From NCBI RefSeq assembly GCF_015709515.1, contig NZ_JADNQZ010000058.1:518004-582003 (forward strand): DNA of 64,000 nt, read 5' to 3'. Below, one piece after another: positions 46,031 through 58,030 of the stretch; within the stretch, counting starts at the first letter, position 1, and the number at the start of each line of letters is the position of its first letter. Under the pieces are notes generated by a model, which saw only the letters and a program-made list of their open reading frames with translations, was not told where the DNA came from and did not search any database. This DNA comes from Methylocystis sp. H62. GTDB lineage: Bacteria; Pseudomonadota; Alphaproteobacteria; Rhizobiales; Beijerinckiaceae. The position numbers and the translations under genes were made by a program.

Positions 46031-46698
46031 GAAACTGCCTTGCTCGGCGCGAGGGCGTCGGGAACGATAAGCGCCGCCTCGCGGGGCGCGGGCGCCGCGC
46101 GCACGCGATTGCCTTCGATCCGCACGGCGCCCGACGCGACCAGCCGCAGCGCCATCGGATAGATGACATGTTCCTGCGCAAGCACACGGGCGGCGAGCGT
46201 CTGCGGCGTGTCGTCGTCGAGCACGGGCACGGCGGCCTGCGCGACGATCGGACCTTCGTCCATTTCCGGCACGACGAAATGCACGGTGGCGCCGTGAATC
46301 TTCACGCCGTCGGCGAGCGCACGCTCATGCGTGTCGAGTCCGCGATAGGAGGGCAACAGGGCAGGGTGGATGTTGAGCATGCGCCCGCGCCAGAGGCCGA
46401 CGAACCAGGGCGTGAACATGCGCAGAAAGCCTGCGAGGCAAATGAATTCGATGCGGTAGGTTTCCAGAACCAATTGCAGCGAACGCTCGAACTCCTCGCG
46501 TCCCGCGTAAATCTTATGGTCGACCGCCGCCGTCGCGACGCCGGCGGCCTTCGCCTTGGCGAGGCCTGGCGCATCGGGGCGATTGGAAAGCACAAGGGCG
46601 ATTTCAGCCGGAAAGCTGGGGTCCCTGGCGGCGGCGATTAGCGCGTCCATGTTTGAGCCGCGACCCGAGATGAGAATCGCGGTGCGCAGCCGTGTCAC
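46027..46698 (-). CDS. purN: Phosphoribosylglycinamide formyltransferase
   Basis: Adds a formyl group from 10-formyl-THF to GAR in purine synthesis. The 223-residue protein has [18 protein letters not shown] at the N-terminus, [40 protein letters not shown] (catalytic Asn-His) and [19 protein letters not shown] (catalytic Asp). The GTG at 46698 overlaps the purM stop (GTGA). The remaining C-terminal 30 residues are an extra Ala/Pro tail. Confidence 0.96.
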   Translation of the reverse strand: MTRLRTAILISGRGSNMDALIAAARDPSFPAEIALVLSNRPDAPGLAKAKAAGVATAAVDHKIYAGREEFERSLQLVLETYRIEFICLAGFLRMFTPWFVGLWRGRMLNIHPALLPSYRGLDTHERALADGVKIHGATVHFVVPEMDEGPIVAQAAVPVLDDDTPQTLAARVLAQEHVIYPMALRLVASGAVRIEGNRVRAAPAPREAALIVPDALAPSKAVS

Positions 46699-47756
46699 AA
46701 CGTCAGAGTCCCGTGCGTAACGACCCGCTCCGCGTCGGTCTCGATGACTTCGCCGATGCGCACGGGCTTTTCGCCGACGGCGCGCAAGGCCGACTCCACC
46801 TCGCTGGCGGCGGGCTCGGAAGCCACCACCACCATGCCGATTCCGCAGTTGAACGTGCGCAGCATCTCGCTCGCCGCGATGCCGCCTGTTTCGGCAAGCC
46901 AACGGAACACCGGCGGCGGCGCGAACGTCGACAGATCGAGCGCGACGCCGAGCCCGCTCGGCAGCACGCGCGGGAGATTGTCGGGAAAGCCGCCGCCGGT
47001 GATATGGGCGAGGGCGACGATATGCGGCGTCGCCTTCAAGGCGGCGAGCAAAGGCTTCACGTAGATGCGGGTCGGCGTCAACAGCGCCTTCGCCAGATTG
47101 AGGTCTCGCGCGAAAGGCGCGGTGGCGCTCCACGCAAGGCCGGCGCGCTTCACAACGCTGCGCACGAGCGAATAGCCATTGGAATGGACGCCGGAGGAGG
47201 GGAGTCCAAAAAGCACGTCGCCGGCATGGACATCGTGGGGTAGAAGGCGATTGCGCTCCGCGGCGCCGACCGCGAAGCCGGCGAGGTCATAGTCGCCGCG
47301 CGCATAGAGGCCGGGCATTTCCGCGGTCTCGCCGCCAAGCAGCGCGCAACCCGCCTCGACGCAACCGGCGGCGATGCCCTTCACGACCGACGTCGCGACG
47401 TTTGGGTCGAGTTTGGCCGCTGCATAATAGTCCAGGAAGAAAAGCGGCTCGGCGCCCTGAACGATCAGGTCATTGACGCACATGGCGACGAGATCGATTC
47501 CGATCGTGTCATGCAGACCGGATTCGATCGCGATCTTCACCTTGGTGCCGACGCCGTCGTTCGCCGCGACGAGGACAGGATCGGAAAATCCGGCCGCCTT
47601 GAGATCGAACACGCCGCCAAAGCCGCCGATCTCGCCGTCGGCGCCGGAGCGCCGCGTCGAACGCACGGCAGGACGGATCATGTCGACGAACCGATTGCCT
47701 GCGTCGATGTCGACGCCGGCGCCAGCGTAGGTAAGGCCCGAATTTCTCTGTTGCAT
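46695..47756 (-). CDS. purM: Phosphoribosylformylglycinamidine cyclo-ligase
   Basis: Closes the imidazole ring to form AIR. The 353-residue protein has [20 protein letters not shown] at the N-terminus, [59 protein letters not shown] and [16 protein letters not shown], all typical. ATG 47756 is the normal start; the longer frame upstream is not needed. It is coupled to purN, the usual Rhizobiales order. Confidence 0.97.
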   Translation of the reverse strand: MQQRNSGLTYAGAGVDIDAGNRFVDMIRPAVRSTRRSGADGEIGGFGGVFDLKAAGFSDPVLVAANDGVGTKVKIAIESGLHDTIGIDLVAMCVNDLIVQGAEPLFFLDYYAAAKLDPNVATSVVKGIAAGCVEAGCALLGGETAEMPGLYARGDYDLAGFAVGAAERNRLLPHDVHAGDVLFGLPSSGVHSNGYSLVRSVVKRAGLAWSATAPFARDLNLAKALLTPTRIYVKPLLAALKATPHIVALAHITGGGFPDNLPRVLPSGLGVALDLSTFAPPPVFRWLAETGGIAASEMLRTFNCGIGMVVVASEPAASEVESALRAVGEKPVRIGEVIETDAERVVTHGTLTL

Positions 47757-47905
47757 TTCATCTTTCGCGTCGTGGGCGCCGGCGTTAGATGGGCGCAAGC
47801 GGCGGCGGCTGTCAAATCCGCTCGGAACGGCTACGCTCTTGTGCGTTTGCACAAAGTTTATTCCGTAGCGCGGCATATTGAATGTCGCGGCAAAGGAGCT
47901 GCGCC

Positions 47906-48991
47906 ATGAAGATTCGGTTCACTATTGACGATATCGCGGCGGCCCGCGACGCCGGGGCGATTGACGCGGCGTCCTTCGAGCGGCTGTCGCAATTTCTTGC
48001 GTCGCGGCGCGCGGCCGCAGCGGAGGCGACCTCCCAAACGCCGCGCTATGACGTCGTCAATCTGCTTTGGTACGCCGGCGCGTTGATCGTGCTCGGCGCC
48101 ATGGGCATGTTTTCGACGACGGCCTTTGGCCTTTGGGGCGACAAGGCGCTGCTGGTCACCGCGATCGTCTACGCCGCCATGTTCGCCTTCGCCGGCGCTT
48201 ATCTCTGGCATAGGCGCGGCTTGCACACGCCGGGCGGGCTGCTCATCGCCTGCGCAGTGGGGATGGCGCCGCTCGCGATCTTCGCGCTGCAATCCATGTT
48301 CGGCGTCAATCCTGCGGGCGAGGCGCGCTCCTACGGGGAGTTCTACGTCTGGGTCAAGTCGAGCTGGCTTCCCATGGAGCTTGGAACGATTGCGGCGGCT
48401 TCTGTCGCGCTGCTCGCCTTTCCCTTTCCGTTCCTCGTCATGATCATCGCCTTTGCGCTCTGGTTCATGTCGATGGATTTGACGCCCTGGCTGATGGGCG
48501 TTGCAGAATTTTCATGGGATCAGCGGGCGACGGTGAGCATGTATTTTGGACTCGTCGTTCTCGCCGTGGCCTGGCTCGTCGATCTCAAGCGGTGGCGCAA
48601 CGGCGATTTCGCTTTCTGGCTGCATCTCTTCGGGCTGCTGGCCTTTTGGGGTGGGCTGACGGCCCAGCACAGCGGCGACGAATTGGGCAAAGCGCTCTAT
48701 TGCGCCGTCAATGTGGGACTGATTTTTCTGTCGCTCTTCCTGATGCGCCGGGTCTATGCGGTCTTCGGCGCGGTCGGCGTCACGACCTATCTGAGCTATC
48801 TCGCCAGCAGCGTTTTCAAGGATTCGATCCTTTTCCCGTTCGCCTTGTCGGGCATCGGCGTTCTGCTCATCGTCTTCGGCCTGTTGTTTCACCGCTACGG
48901 CGCCGCCGTCGGCGAAACGATCGGCGAATTGCTGCCGGGGCATTTGCGGGGATTACGCCCCGCCCATGCCCGCGAGCAGGACTCCGCATGA
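47906..48991 (+). CDS. DUF2157-like polytopic membrane protein
   Basis: Protein of 361 residues. An 50-residue cytosolic start ([20 protein letters not shown]) leads into about nine transmembrane helices. The family resemblance is to DUF2157 proteins, whose function is unknown. Notable are the early [20 protein letters not shown] and late [20 protein letters not shown] segments. ATG 47906 is preceded by AAAGGAGCTGC, a good ribosome binding site. It stands divergent from purM. Confidence 0.8.
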   Translation: MKIRFTIDDIAAARDAGAIDAASFERLSQFLASRRAAAAEATSQTPRYDVVNLLWYAGALIVLGAMGMFSTTAFGLWGDKALLVTAIVYAAMFAFAGAYLWHRRGLHTPGGLLIACAVGMAPLAIFALQSMFGVNPAGEARSYGEFYVWVKSSWLPMELGTIAAASVALLAFPFPFLVMIIAFALWFMSMDLTPWLMGVAEFSWDQRATVSMYFGLVVLAVAWLVDLKRWRNGDFAFWLHLFGLLAFWGGLTAQHSGDELGKALYCAVNVGLIFLSLFLMRRVYAVFGAVGVTTYLSYLASSVFKDSILFPFALSGIGVLLIVFGLLFHRYGAAVGETIGELLPGHLRGLRPAHAREQDSA

Positions 48992-49172
48992 GCGCTTGAT
49001 GAGCGCTTGCCGAGTTGGCGGCGCTTTAGCGGGAGTTTCCGGATTGATTGCGCTTTAGGCGGCGGCGGATTATATAGGCAAAATCCCAACATGGACGGTC
49101 GTTCTGTGGGTCGCTGGCGCCGGGCGGCGCGGCGCCAGACGTCGCCCCCATGCCTGATCAAGGAGTTTGCAG

Positions 49173-49889
49173 ATGGGCAACGCCCCGCTGATGCCGAAGG
49201 CCACGGCCGTTTGGCTCGTCGAAAATACATCGCTGACGTTCGATCAGATTGCCGATTTCTGCAAATTGCATCCGCTGGAGGTGAAAGGCATCGCCGACGG
49301 CGAGGTCGCGGCGGGGATTCGTGGCCATGACCCGATCACCTCCGGGCAGCTCACGCGCGAGGAGATCGAAAAGGCTGAGAAAAACTCGGGCCATCGCCTC
49401 CATCTCTCCGTCTCCAAGGTCGTGGTGCCGGAGGTCAAGAAGGCGCGCGGTCCGCGCTATACGCCCCTCTCGCGCCGTCAGGATCGTCCGAACGCGATTC
49501 TGTGGCTCGTGCGCAATCATCCGGAGCTGAAGGACGCCCAGATCATGCGTCTCGTCGGCACCACAAAGACGACGCTGAAGGCGATCCGCGAGCGCACCCA
49601 TTGGAATTCCGCGGCGCTGACGCCGATGGACCCGGTGACGCTCGGGCTTTGCTCGCAGATTGATCTCGACTTTGAAGTCAATCGCGCGGCGAAGGACAAG
49701 CCGGCGACCGTGGAGGATCATGGCCAGACGCTGGTGCCTGCAAGCGTCACCACCAGTCCGCGACCCGAGCCGTCCACGACCGAGGACGTCTTCGGCAAGG
49801 CCAAACCAGCGCCGCCGCCGGACGATGAAGACAATTTCGACGCCGACCGCGTATTCGGACGTCTCAAGGACGTTGATTTCGGCGAGTGA
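49173..49889 (+). CDS. DUF1013 cell-cycle transcriptional regulator (TrcR-like)
   Basis: Protein of 238 residues of the DUF1013 family, recognised as the essential alphaproteobacterial regulator TrcR. Two helix-turn-helix-like modules are visible: ATAVWLVENTSLTFDQIADF near residue 10 and PNAILWLVRNHPELKDAQIM near residue 106, the second followed by KTTLKAIRERTHWNSAAL. The C-terminal 60 residues are acidic and Pro-rich. AAGGAG lies 10-15 bases upstream of the ATG. Confidence 0.9.
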   Translation: MGNAPLMPKATAVWLVENTSLTFDQIADFCKLHPLEVKGIADGEVAAGIRGHDPITSGQLTREEIEKAEKNSGHRLHLSVSKVVVPEVKKARGPRYTPLSRRQDRPNAILWLVRNHPELKDAQIMRLVGTTKTTLKAIRERTHWNSAALTPMDPVTLGLCSQIDLDFEVNRAAKDKPATVEDHGQTLVPASVTTSPRPEPSTTEDVFGKAKPAPPPDDEDNFDADRVFGRLKDVDFGE

Positions 49890-50042
49890 CGACGGCAGTC
49901 TCGCGCGAGCGCCGATTGATCAACCGGTGGCTCGCGCGTATCTTGCACATAGAGCTTAGCCGCGCGGACTGAGCACATCGCGCTGGCGAGCGTCGCTTTC
50001 GCCGTGTTCACATTCTCGCTGGCGAACCTTTGGACTCTCCGG

Positions 50043-51701
50043 ATGACCAACTCGCCTTATGATCGCGACCTCGAACGAAATCCCGCCAATTTCCAGCCGC
50101 TGACGCCGATCACCTTTCTGGAGCGCGCCGCAGCCGTCTTTCCCGAACGCATCGCGATCGCGCACGGCGAGCTGCGGCGCAATTATCGCGATTTTTTCGC
50201 CCGTAGCCTGCGGCTCGCGAGCGCGCTGGAGAAGGCGGGGCTTGGTCGCGGCGACACCGTCTCCGTCATGCTCGCGAATACGCCGGCGATGCTTGAATGC
50301 CACTACGCCATTCCGATGATGGGCGCGGTGCTCAACACCCTGAACACGCGGCTTGACGCGTCGATCCTCGCCTTCACGCTCGACCATGCCGAAACGAAGG
50401 CGCTGATTGTCGATCGGGAGTTCTCAGAGCTCATTCGCGAGGCGCTTTCGCTCGCGAAGGCGACGCCCGTGATCATCGACTACAGCGATCCGGAATATGA
50501 CGGGCCCGGCGAGCGGTTGGGCTGTGTCGAATATGAGGACTTCCTGCGCTCGGGCGACGCCGACTATCAATGGTCGCCGCCGGGGGATGAATGGGACGCG
50601 ATCTCGCTCAATTACACCTCCGGAACGACGGGCGATCCGAAAGGCGTCGTCTATCATCATCGCGGCGCCTATCTGACCGCGCTCGGCAATGTGCTCACCG
50701 GCGACATGGGCCGCCACCCGGTCTATCTGTGGACGCTGCCGATGTTCCATTGCAACGGCTGGTGCTTCCCCTGGTCGATTTCCGTTAACGCCGGAACCCA
50801 TGTCTGTCTGCGACAGGTGCGCGCCGGCCAGATCTATGAACTAATGGCCGAGCACGGCGTCTCGCATCTGTGCGGCGCGCCCATCGTCATGTCGACGCTT
50901 CTCAACGCGACCGAATCGGAAAAGAAGCCGCTGACGCGAACCGCGCGCTTCTTTACCGCTGCCGCGCCGCCGCCGCAGGCGGTTCTCGCCGGCATGAAGG
51001 CGGCCGGATTCGAAGTTACGCATCTTTATGGACTGACCGAAACCTACGGCCCTGCCGCCGTCAACGAATGGCATGACGACTGGGATTCGCTCGATGGCCC
51101 CGCACAGGCGCAGATGAAGGCGCGTCAAGGCGTGCGCTATCTCGTTCTCGAAAATCTCGACGTGATCGACCCGGACACCATGCAGCCGGCGCCGCGCGAC
51201 GGCGCGACGATGGGCGAGGTCATGTTTCGCGGCAACGTCGTCATGAAAGGCTACCTGAAGAACAAGGGCGCCACGGAGAAAGCCTTCCACGGCGGCTGGT
51301 TTCACTCAGGCGACTTGGGCGTGCGTCATCCAGACGGATACATCCAGCTGAAGGACCGTTCGAAGGACATCATCATTTCGGGCGGCGAAAATATTTCCTC
51401 GATCGAGGTCGAAGACGCGCTGTTTCGCCATCCCAAGGTTCGCGCCGCCGCGGTCGTCGCCGCCCCTGACGACAAATGGGGCGAAACGCCTTGCGCCTTC
51501 GTCGAGCTGAAGGATGGCGAACAGGCGACGGCGCAGGAGCTGATTGATTGGACGCGTCAGCACTTGGCGCATTTCAAATGCCCGCGCCACGTCGTCTTTT
51601 GCGAGTTGCCGAAGACGTCCACGGGCAAGATCCGCAAATATGTTCTGCGCGAGCGCGCTCGAGAAATCTGGCCGGCGAGCGCAACGGCGGCGTCGCTTTA
51701 G
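50043..51701 (+). CDS. AMP-forming acyl-CoA synthetase
   Basis: Activates a fatty acid with ATP and CoA. The 552-residue ANL-superfamily protein has the P-loop NYTSGTTGDPKGVVYHHRGA near residue 195, LYGLTETYGPAAVNEW, GWFHSGDLGVRHPDGYIQLK and the C-terminal KDIIISGGENISSIEVEDAL, then ending PKTSTGKIRKYVLR with the catalytic Lys. It resembles medium/long-chain enzymes of the FadD-like AcsA group, and the substrate length cannot be told from sequence. Stands alone between the trcR-like and Gly-rich genes. Confidence 0.93.
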   Translation: MTNSPYDRDLERNPANFQPLTPITFLERAAAVFPERIAIAHGELRRNYRDFFARSLRLASALEKAGLGRGDTVSVMLANTPAMLECHYAIPMMGAVLNTLNTRLDASILAFTLDHAETKALIVDREFSELIREALSLAKATPVIIDYSDPEYDGPGERLGCVEYEDFLRSGDADYQWSPPGDEWDAISLNYTSGTTGDPKGVVYHHRGAYLTALGNVLTGDMGRHPVYLWTLPMFHCNGWCFPWSISVNAGTHVCLRQVRAGQIYELMAEHGVSHLCGAPIVMSTLLNATESEKKPLTRTARFFTAAAPPPQAVLAGMKAAGFEVTHLYGLTETYGPAAVNEWHDDWDSLDGPAQAQMKARQGVRYLVLENLDVIDPDTMQPAPRDGATMGEVMFRGNVVMKGYLKNKGATEKAFHGGWFHSGDLGVRHPDGYIQLKDRSKDIIISGGENISSIEVEDALFRHPKVRAAAVVAAPDDKWGETPCAFVELKDGEQATAQELIDWTRQHLAHFKCPRHVVFCELPKTSTGKIRKYVLRERAREIWPASATAASL

Positions 51702-51722
51702 AGGATCCAAACGAACGGCCTT

Positions 51723-51763
51723 AAAAAAAGAGAAGCCAGCAGTCTTTACGACTGCCGGCTTCG
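51723..51763 (-). terminator. Intrinsic terminator of the 55-residue protein gene
   Basis: On the leftward strand the arms GCCGGCAGTC and GACTGCTGGC (plus strand about 51734-51760) close the loop GTAAA and are followed by CTTCTCTTTTTTT (run of T at 51723-51729). It lies about 50 bp after the stop of the 55-residue gene and also at the end of the acyl-CoA synthetase gene, so it may act both ways. Confidence 0.75.
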
Positions 51764-51814
51764 CGTCGGGGGCGGAAGGCCGAGACTTTCCGCGCCCCGC
51801 TATGTCGCTTGAAT

Positions 51815-51982
51815 CTAGAAGAAGAGGCCGAGGCAGCCGCCCGCGAGACCGCCGACAACAGCCGCCGCGATCGTGTTGGGAATGCCGCCGAGCGCAACAG
51901 AAGCGAGACCGCCGAGGATCACGGCGCCGATGCCAGCGAAGATGTAGGTGTTCGTGGTGATTTCGAGTTCTTTCTCAGCCAT
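51815..51982 (-). CDS. Small Gly-rich two-helix membrane protein
   Basis: Protein of 55 residues starting MAEKELEITTNTYIFAG and ending LAGGCLGLFF. Two hydrophobic segments (about residues 14-34 and 37-55) are rich in Gly, Ala and Leu with GxxxG-like spacing, a pattern of helices that pack closely in membranes, as in glycine-zipper proteins. A short acidic N-terminus, no signal peptide. A strong intrinsic terminator follows, and GAGGAGTG lies just upstream of the ATG. No family recognised. Confidence 0.7.
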   Translation of the reverse strand: MAEKELEITTNTYIFAGIGAVILGGLASVALGGIPNTIAAAVVGGLAGGCLGLFF

Positions 51983-52291
51983 TGTTCTTCACTCCTCTTA
52001 TTTTCGTTCCCTGAGTTGCGCCTTGTCTGCCGGCGCATTCTCATCCCATGGGCGCGTCATTTCGACGCAGGCCGGAGGTTAGCACAAGTTAGCGCTGAGT
52101 CAATTGCGCATGCGACAGGATGTCGCGCATGCAACTAAATGATAAATAAGATCGTTCGGCGATTGATAGGATTTTCGCCGTTCAATAGCGAAAAAGAAAT
52201 TTCGATTTCAGCGCGCTTCTGCGGCGGTTTCGGTCGCGGAGCGCTCGCTTCAATTCGTTTTCGTCGAATACGGACGTTATACCCCCTGCCG
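51983..52291. other. Intergenic region with a palindrome, between the small protein and the ABC exporter
   Basis: 309 bp without a gene. Holds the imperfect inverted repeat TTGCGCATGCGACA (52104-52117) and TGTCGCGCATGCAA (52121-52134) with a 3-bp centre, then an A/T-rich stretch to about 52200. The repeat could be an operator for the divergent pair or a terminator stem. Candidate promoters for both genes must lie here, but no clear -35/-10 match is seen. Confidence 0.4.
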
Positions 52292-54118
52292 ATGACAAAA
52301 AAGAACGCTGACGTCGATTCCGTCGATCCCGTGGCGCGCAAACCGGATCGCGGTTTGAAAGCGACACTCTCTCCGCTTCGGCCCTTGCTGCCCTATGCGC
52401 TGCGCTACAAGCGAACGATCGTGTTCGCTTTTGTCGCGCTCCTCCTGGCCGCGGGCGCGACGCTCACCTTGCCGCTCGCCGTGCGCGGCATGATCGACCA
52501 CGGCTTTTCGGCTGACAGCGCCGGCGCGGTGAACGCCTATTTCGGCGCGATGATCGCGGTCGCCGCGACGCTCGCGATCGCATCCGGCACCCGCTACTAT
52601 TTCGTCATGACGCTCGGCGAGCATGTGGTCGCCGACCTGCGCGCCGATCTCTTCAAACATCTCACAGTTCTCGACGCCGCCTTCTACGATACGGCGAAGA
52701 CAGGCGAGCTTCTCTCGCGGCTGACCGCCGACACGACGCAGCTGAAATCCGCCTTTGGCTCGTCGGCGTCGGTCGCGCTGCGTAATCTCTTCATGTTCTT
52801 TGGCGCGATCATCATGATGGTGGCGACGAGCCCCAAGCTTGCCGGTATGACGCTCGCGGCCATCCCGATCATCGTTCTACCGATCATCGCCTCAGGACGG
52901 GCGGTGCGCCAGCGCTCCCGCTCCGCTCAAGACACTCTAGCGCAGGCTTCGGCCTATGCCGGGGAAAATCTCTCGGCCGTGCGCGCCATGCAGGCGAACG
53001 GCGCGCAGGCGTCGACGACGGCGCGATTCACGCGCGCGGTGGTGGCCGCCTATGACGCGGCGCAGGCCGCGACGCTGCTTCGCGCCATCGTGACCGCCGG
53101 AGCCATTCTCGTCGTCTTCACGAGCGTTGTCGGCGTGCTCTGGTTGGGAGCGCAGGACGTGCTCGCCGGACACATGACGTCGGGCGTTCTGTCCCAGTTC
53201 GTTCTCTACGCGGTGCTTGGCGCAAGCTCGCTCGGCGAGCTCACTCAGACCTGGAGCGAGCTCTCCGCCGCCGCCGGCGCCGCCGGCCGCATCGCCGAAA
53301 TTCTTGCCATTCAACCGCGCATCGTGGCCCCGGCGCGGCCGACTCCGCCCCCAGCGCGCTGGCAGGGACGCATCGCCTTCGATCATGTGCGCTTCGCCTA
53401 TGCGACGGCGCCGGATAAGCCCGCGCTGCAGGATTTCTCGCTCGTCGTTGCGCCCGGCGAGCGCGTCGCGCTGGTCGGGCCGTCCGGCGCGGGCAAATCG
53501 ACGACCTTTGCGCTGCTCCTTCGCTTCTACGACGTCGACTCCGGCTCCATTACTCTCGACGGCGTCGACCTGCGCGATCTCGATCCCGTGGCGCTGCGCC
53601 GGGCGATCGCGCTCGCTCCGCAGGATCCGGTGATCTTCGGGCTCTCCGTCGCTGAAAACATCGCCTACGGCCGCGATGACGCGTCGAGCGGGGAGATCGT
53701 CGCCGCGGCGAAGCGCGCCCAGGCGCATGACTTCATCATGGCGCTGCCGCGGGGCTACGACACGCTGCTCGGCGAGCGCGGCGTCACGCTTTCTGGCGGG
53801 CAGCGCCAGCGCCTCGCCATCGCGCGCGCAATCCTCGCCGATGCGCCGGTGCTGCTCCTGGACGAAGCCACCTCGGCGCTCGACGCCGAGAACGAGGCTT
53901 TGGTGCAGGCGGCGCTGCACGACGTCATGCAGGGACGCACGAGTCTCGTTATCGCCCATCGTCTCGCGACGGTGTTGGAAGCCGATCGCATCATCGTGAT
54001 CGACGAAGGCCGCATCGTCGAGCAGGGCACCCACTCGAGCCTGACCGCCGCCGGCGGCCTTTATGCGCGGCTGGCGAAATTGCAGTTCGACACGGACCGC
54101 GCCGGCGCCGCCGCCTGA
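52292..54118 (+). CDS. ABC exporter, fused membrane and ATPase domains
   Basis: Half-transporter of 608 residues. Six transmembrane helices occupy residues about 35-320 and the ATPase follows: Walker A VALVGPSGAGKSTTFALLLR near residue 400, a Q-loop IALAPQDPVIFGLSVAENIA, the signature TLSGGQRQRLAIARAILA, Walker B VLLLDEATSALDAENEALVQ and the switch His in SLVIAHRLATVLEADRI. This is the lipid/peptide-exporter (MsbA-like) type. ATG 52292 starts MTKKNADVDSVDP; the frame is open upstream but without a ribosome binding site. The cargo is unknown. Confidence 0.93.
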   Translation: MTKKNADVDSVDPVARKPDRGLKATLSPLRPLLPYALRYKRTIVFAFVALLLAAGATLTLPLAVRGMIDHGFSADSAGAVNAYFGAMIAVAATLAIASGTRYYFVMTLGEHVVADLRADLFKHLTVLDAAFYDTAKTGELLSRLTADTTQLKSAFGSSASVALRNLFMFFGAIIMMVATSPKLAGMTLAAIPIIVLPIIASGRAVRQRSRSAQDTLAQASAYAGENLSAVRAMQANGAQASTTARFTRAVVAAYDAAQAATLLRAIVTAGAILVVFTSVVGVLWLGAQDVLAGHMTSGVLSQFVLYAVLGASSLGELTQTWSELSAAAGAAGRIAEILAIQPRIVAPARPTPPPARWQGRIAFDHVRFAYATAPDKPALQDFSLVVAPGERVALVGPSGAGKSTTFALLLRFYDVDSGSITLDGVDLRDLDPVALRRAIALAPQDPVIFGLSVAENIAYGRDDASSGEIVAAAKRAQAHDFIMALPRGYDTLLGERGVTLSGGQRQRLAIARAILADAPVLLLDEATSALDAENEALVQAALHDVMQGRTSLVIAHRLATVLEADRIIVIDEGRIVEQGTHSSLTAAGGLYARLAKLQFDTDRAGAAA

Positions 54119-54204
54119 GCGCGGACGTCGCTTATTCGCTTGAACGGATGCGCTCGATCGCGCCCAACGCGAGATTTCGTGTCATTTGCCTTCGTCCTGA
54201 ATAA

Positions 54205-55788
<1,584 letters not shown>

Positions 55789-55794
55789 GACGCC

Positions 55795-55821
55795 AAAAAA
55801 ACGGGGCCGCGCAACGGCCCC
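55795..55821. terminator. Hairpin after guaB
   Basis: GGGGCCG (55803-55809) pairs with CGGCCCC (55815-55821) around CGCAA, with a run of seven A just before it (55795-55801) and CTAAAA after. The A-run would be a T-run for leftward transcripts, so it looks like a terminator for the minus strand; the stem could still stop or stabilise the guaB message. Confidence 0.5.
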
Positions 55822-56347
55822 TAAAAGGTGGGAGAAAAGTCAAGGGAGGAAACATCCTGGTAAAAGTCTCACCTGAGAAGTAAGCGCCAGATAAGCGAAC
55901 AATGAGAGCATTTGCGCTCGTCTAACTCCTTGCGCCCCTCACTGTTCATGAAAAAAACTACGACCAAAATCGCTTCTCCGCGTCATTCGAATTGATGATG
56001 ACGGGCGTTTTTTTGAAGCGTGGCTCAAGTATTCGCCGAGAGCAGGTTCTCAAAAAAGTAGACAGCTTTCTGATGAGAACCTGCTCCAATATTTTGATGT
56101 CGAGCGCTTCCTCCCGATCACATGGTTGTGATCGGGAAGGAAGCGCTCTAATGGCGCGCCCTTGAGCCGACGTGGGAAAGCAGAGGGCCTCGCGAAGACC
56201 CCCCAAATTTAAGCTCAAAACGGCTGCTGAAAGAATCGGGCTCAAAAAGGCAGGCTGAAAATTGAGCGCGTAGTATCGAACCCCGAGTTACTGAAGCGTC
56301 CGCGGCAATTTCGTCCGCCCCCCCGACGTTCGAGAAAACGTTAAGAC
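55822..56347. other. Gene-free interval after guaB
   Basis: About 525 bp without a convincing gene. It contains the second copy of the dispersed double-hairpin repeat (56038-56150) and A/T-richer flanks on both sides. Two short leftward frames (about 55958-56245 and 56148-56369) lack domain resemblance or ribosome binding sites and overlap the repeat, so they are not called. Confidence 0.5.
56038..56150 (-). repeat. Dispersed double-hairpin repeat, copy 2
   Basis: Reading the minus strand it repeats the order of copy 1: GAGCGCTTCC...GGAAGCGCTC (plus-strand arms 56139-56148 and 56102-56111, perfect 10-bp arms with a CCCGATCA/TGATCGGG inner stem), the linker ATCAAAATATTG, then GAGCAGGTTCTC (56075-56086, as complement) with an intact partner arm (56040-56051), a perfect 12-bp stem. 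This copy is better preserved than copy 1. Confidence 0.75.
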
Positions 56348-56391
56348 GAAACAAAAGGGCCGGCATCATCCAAACGGATGAGGCCAGCCCT
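56348..56391 (-). terminator. Intrinsic terminator of the LuxR gene
   Basis: On the leftward strand AGGGCTGGCCTCATCC pairs with GGATGATGCCGGCCCT around GTTT (plus strand 56356-56391) and is followed by TTTGTTTCG. It lies 28 bp after the LuxR stop codon, a typical position. Confidence 0.75.
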
Positions 56392-56418
56392 CAATTCCTT
56401 GAAATCAAATGTAGACGC

Positions 56419-57519
56419 TTATTCGCCTCTCGGCCCGTTGAGTGGGGCGAGCCCGCCAAGGAGCGCGACCACTTCGGCCTGGCGGTTGCATCCAGTTTTT
56501 TCCATCACGCCGCGTAGATGCGTGCGCACAGTGTTGCGCGACACGGACTGTTCGGTGGCGATTTCCTCGAGCGTTTTGCCCCCCGCGAGGCCGCGCGCGA
56601 CGCGCGCCTCGGCCGGCGTAAGGTCATAGAGGGACTGAACCAGCTCGATCGCCGGCGCCTGCTGCGAGCCGACCGGAGTCATCACCAGAATCGCCGCGCA
56701 ACGCACGAAAATGTCGCGCGCCGCGCCGCGGATCGGCACCAGATTGGCGATCATCGGGCTTTCGTCTTCGCCAGCCCGGGCGGCGAAGGATTTCGGCGCG
56801 CCGACGAGATCGTCGTCGAGCGTGTCCATGGCCTGACGCAGCAGTCCGTCCGCCGAGGCGTCGACGAGCGATATGCGGTCGTGGGCGCGCCAGCGGACGT
56901 ATTTGTTCAGCGCGTTGCTCGGGTCGTTCGCGGAGATCACGCGCCCATCGTCGTCAAGAACGAGCGCCGGGAGGCCGATGAGCGCGAAGGTTTCGCCCGC
57001 GACGCGGGCGCGCTCGAGTTGCAGACGCGTGGCGAGGAAGGCGGCGCGCGCAAGGTGCGGCCGCAATTCGTCAAGCTGACGAATGATCGACGGCTCGATC
57101 GGTCCGCGGTTATGCGCGCGTTCGAGGCAGATGATGCCGGTGTCGCCTGTCGGCAGCGAAATCGCGGTCGCCGCGCTAAACCCCAGCCCACGCGGGCGCA
57201 GGAAGTCGCTGTAGTTGGTGTCGCGCTCAAGCTCCTCGGCTGTATAGACGTCGTCGTCGGTCAGGAAGCCCGGATGGCGGCGACTGAACAGCCTGCCGCC
57301 ACGCGTGCAGTTGCTGAGCCAGTCCCCGCGCATGAAATTCTCGACATGCTCGCAGAGCGCCGGAGACGCCGTCCAGCGGGAGACTTTTTCGCGCGCCGCG
57401 AAGAGCACGCCGCCCTGCGCCTCGGCAAGATGTGAGAGTTCGTCGAGCACGTCGGGCCACATGTCCGGCGCGAAGGAGCATTCGTAAATACGATCGATGA
57501 GTTGCTGAACCATCTTCAA
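56419..57519 (-). CDS. LuxR family transcriptional regulator
   Basis: Protein of 366 residues. The C-terminal helix-turn-helix is clear: YDLTPAEARVARGLAGGKTL, then EEIATEQSVSRNTVRTHLRG and VMEKTGCNRQAEVVALL (about residues 297-356). The N-terminal 200 residues have a GAF/PAS-like layout (GVLFAAREKVSRWTASPALC; GFSAATAISLPTGDTGIICL; ALIGLPALVLDDDGRVISAN), without a recognised ligand. It has its own terminator and precedes, on the same strand, the cytochrome/phosphoesterase genes' downstream end, so may control that set. Start could be MVQQL, two codons later. Confidence 0.85.
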   Translation of the reverse strand: MKMVQQLIDRIYECSFAPDMWPDVLDELSHLAEAQGGVLFAAREKVSRWTASPALCEHVENFMRGDWLSNCTRGGRLFSRRHPGFLTDDDVYTAEELERDTNYSDFLRPRGLGFSAATAISLPTGDTGIICLERAHNRGPIEPSIIRQLDELRPHLARAAFLATRLQLERARVAGETFALIGLPALVLDDDGRVISANDPSNALNKYVRWRAHDRISLVDASADGLLRQAMDTLDDDLVGAPKSFAARAGEDESPMIANLVPIRGAARDIFVRCAAILVMTPVGSQQAPAIELVQSLYDLTPAEARVARGLAGGKTLEEIATEQSVSRNTVRTHLRGVMEKTGCNRQAEVVALLGGLAPLNGPRGE

Positions 57520-57619
57520 TATCTCTTGCTGGCGGTCGCGCTAAAGGCGCGTGCGCTTTGAAATAAACCGTATGCAAACGTGCGGCCGGCGAGATGGTTC
57601 CAGCCGGCCGCGAATTTGA

Positions 57620-58024
<405 letters not shown>

Positions 58025-58030
58025 TCTCCT

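Noticed and set aside
55958..56369. Two leftward short frames after guaB
   Set aside because: They run through the dispersed repeat and have no recognisable protein features.
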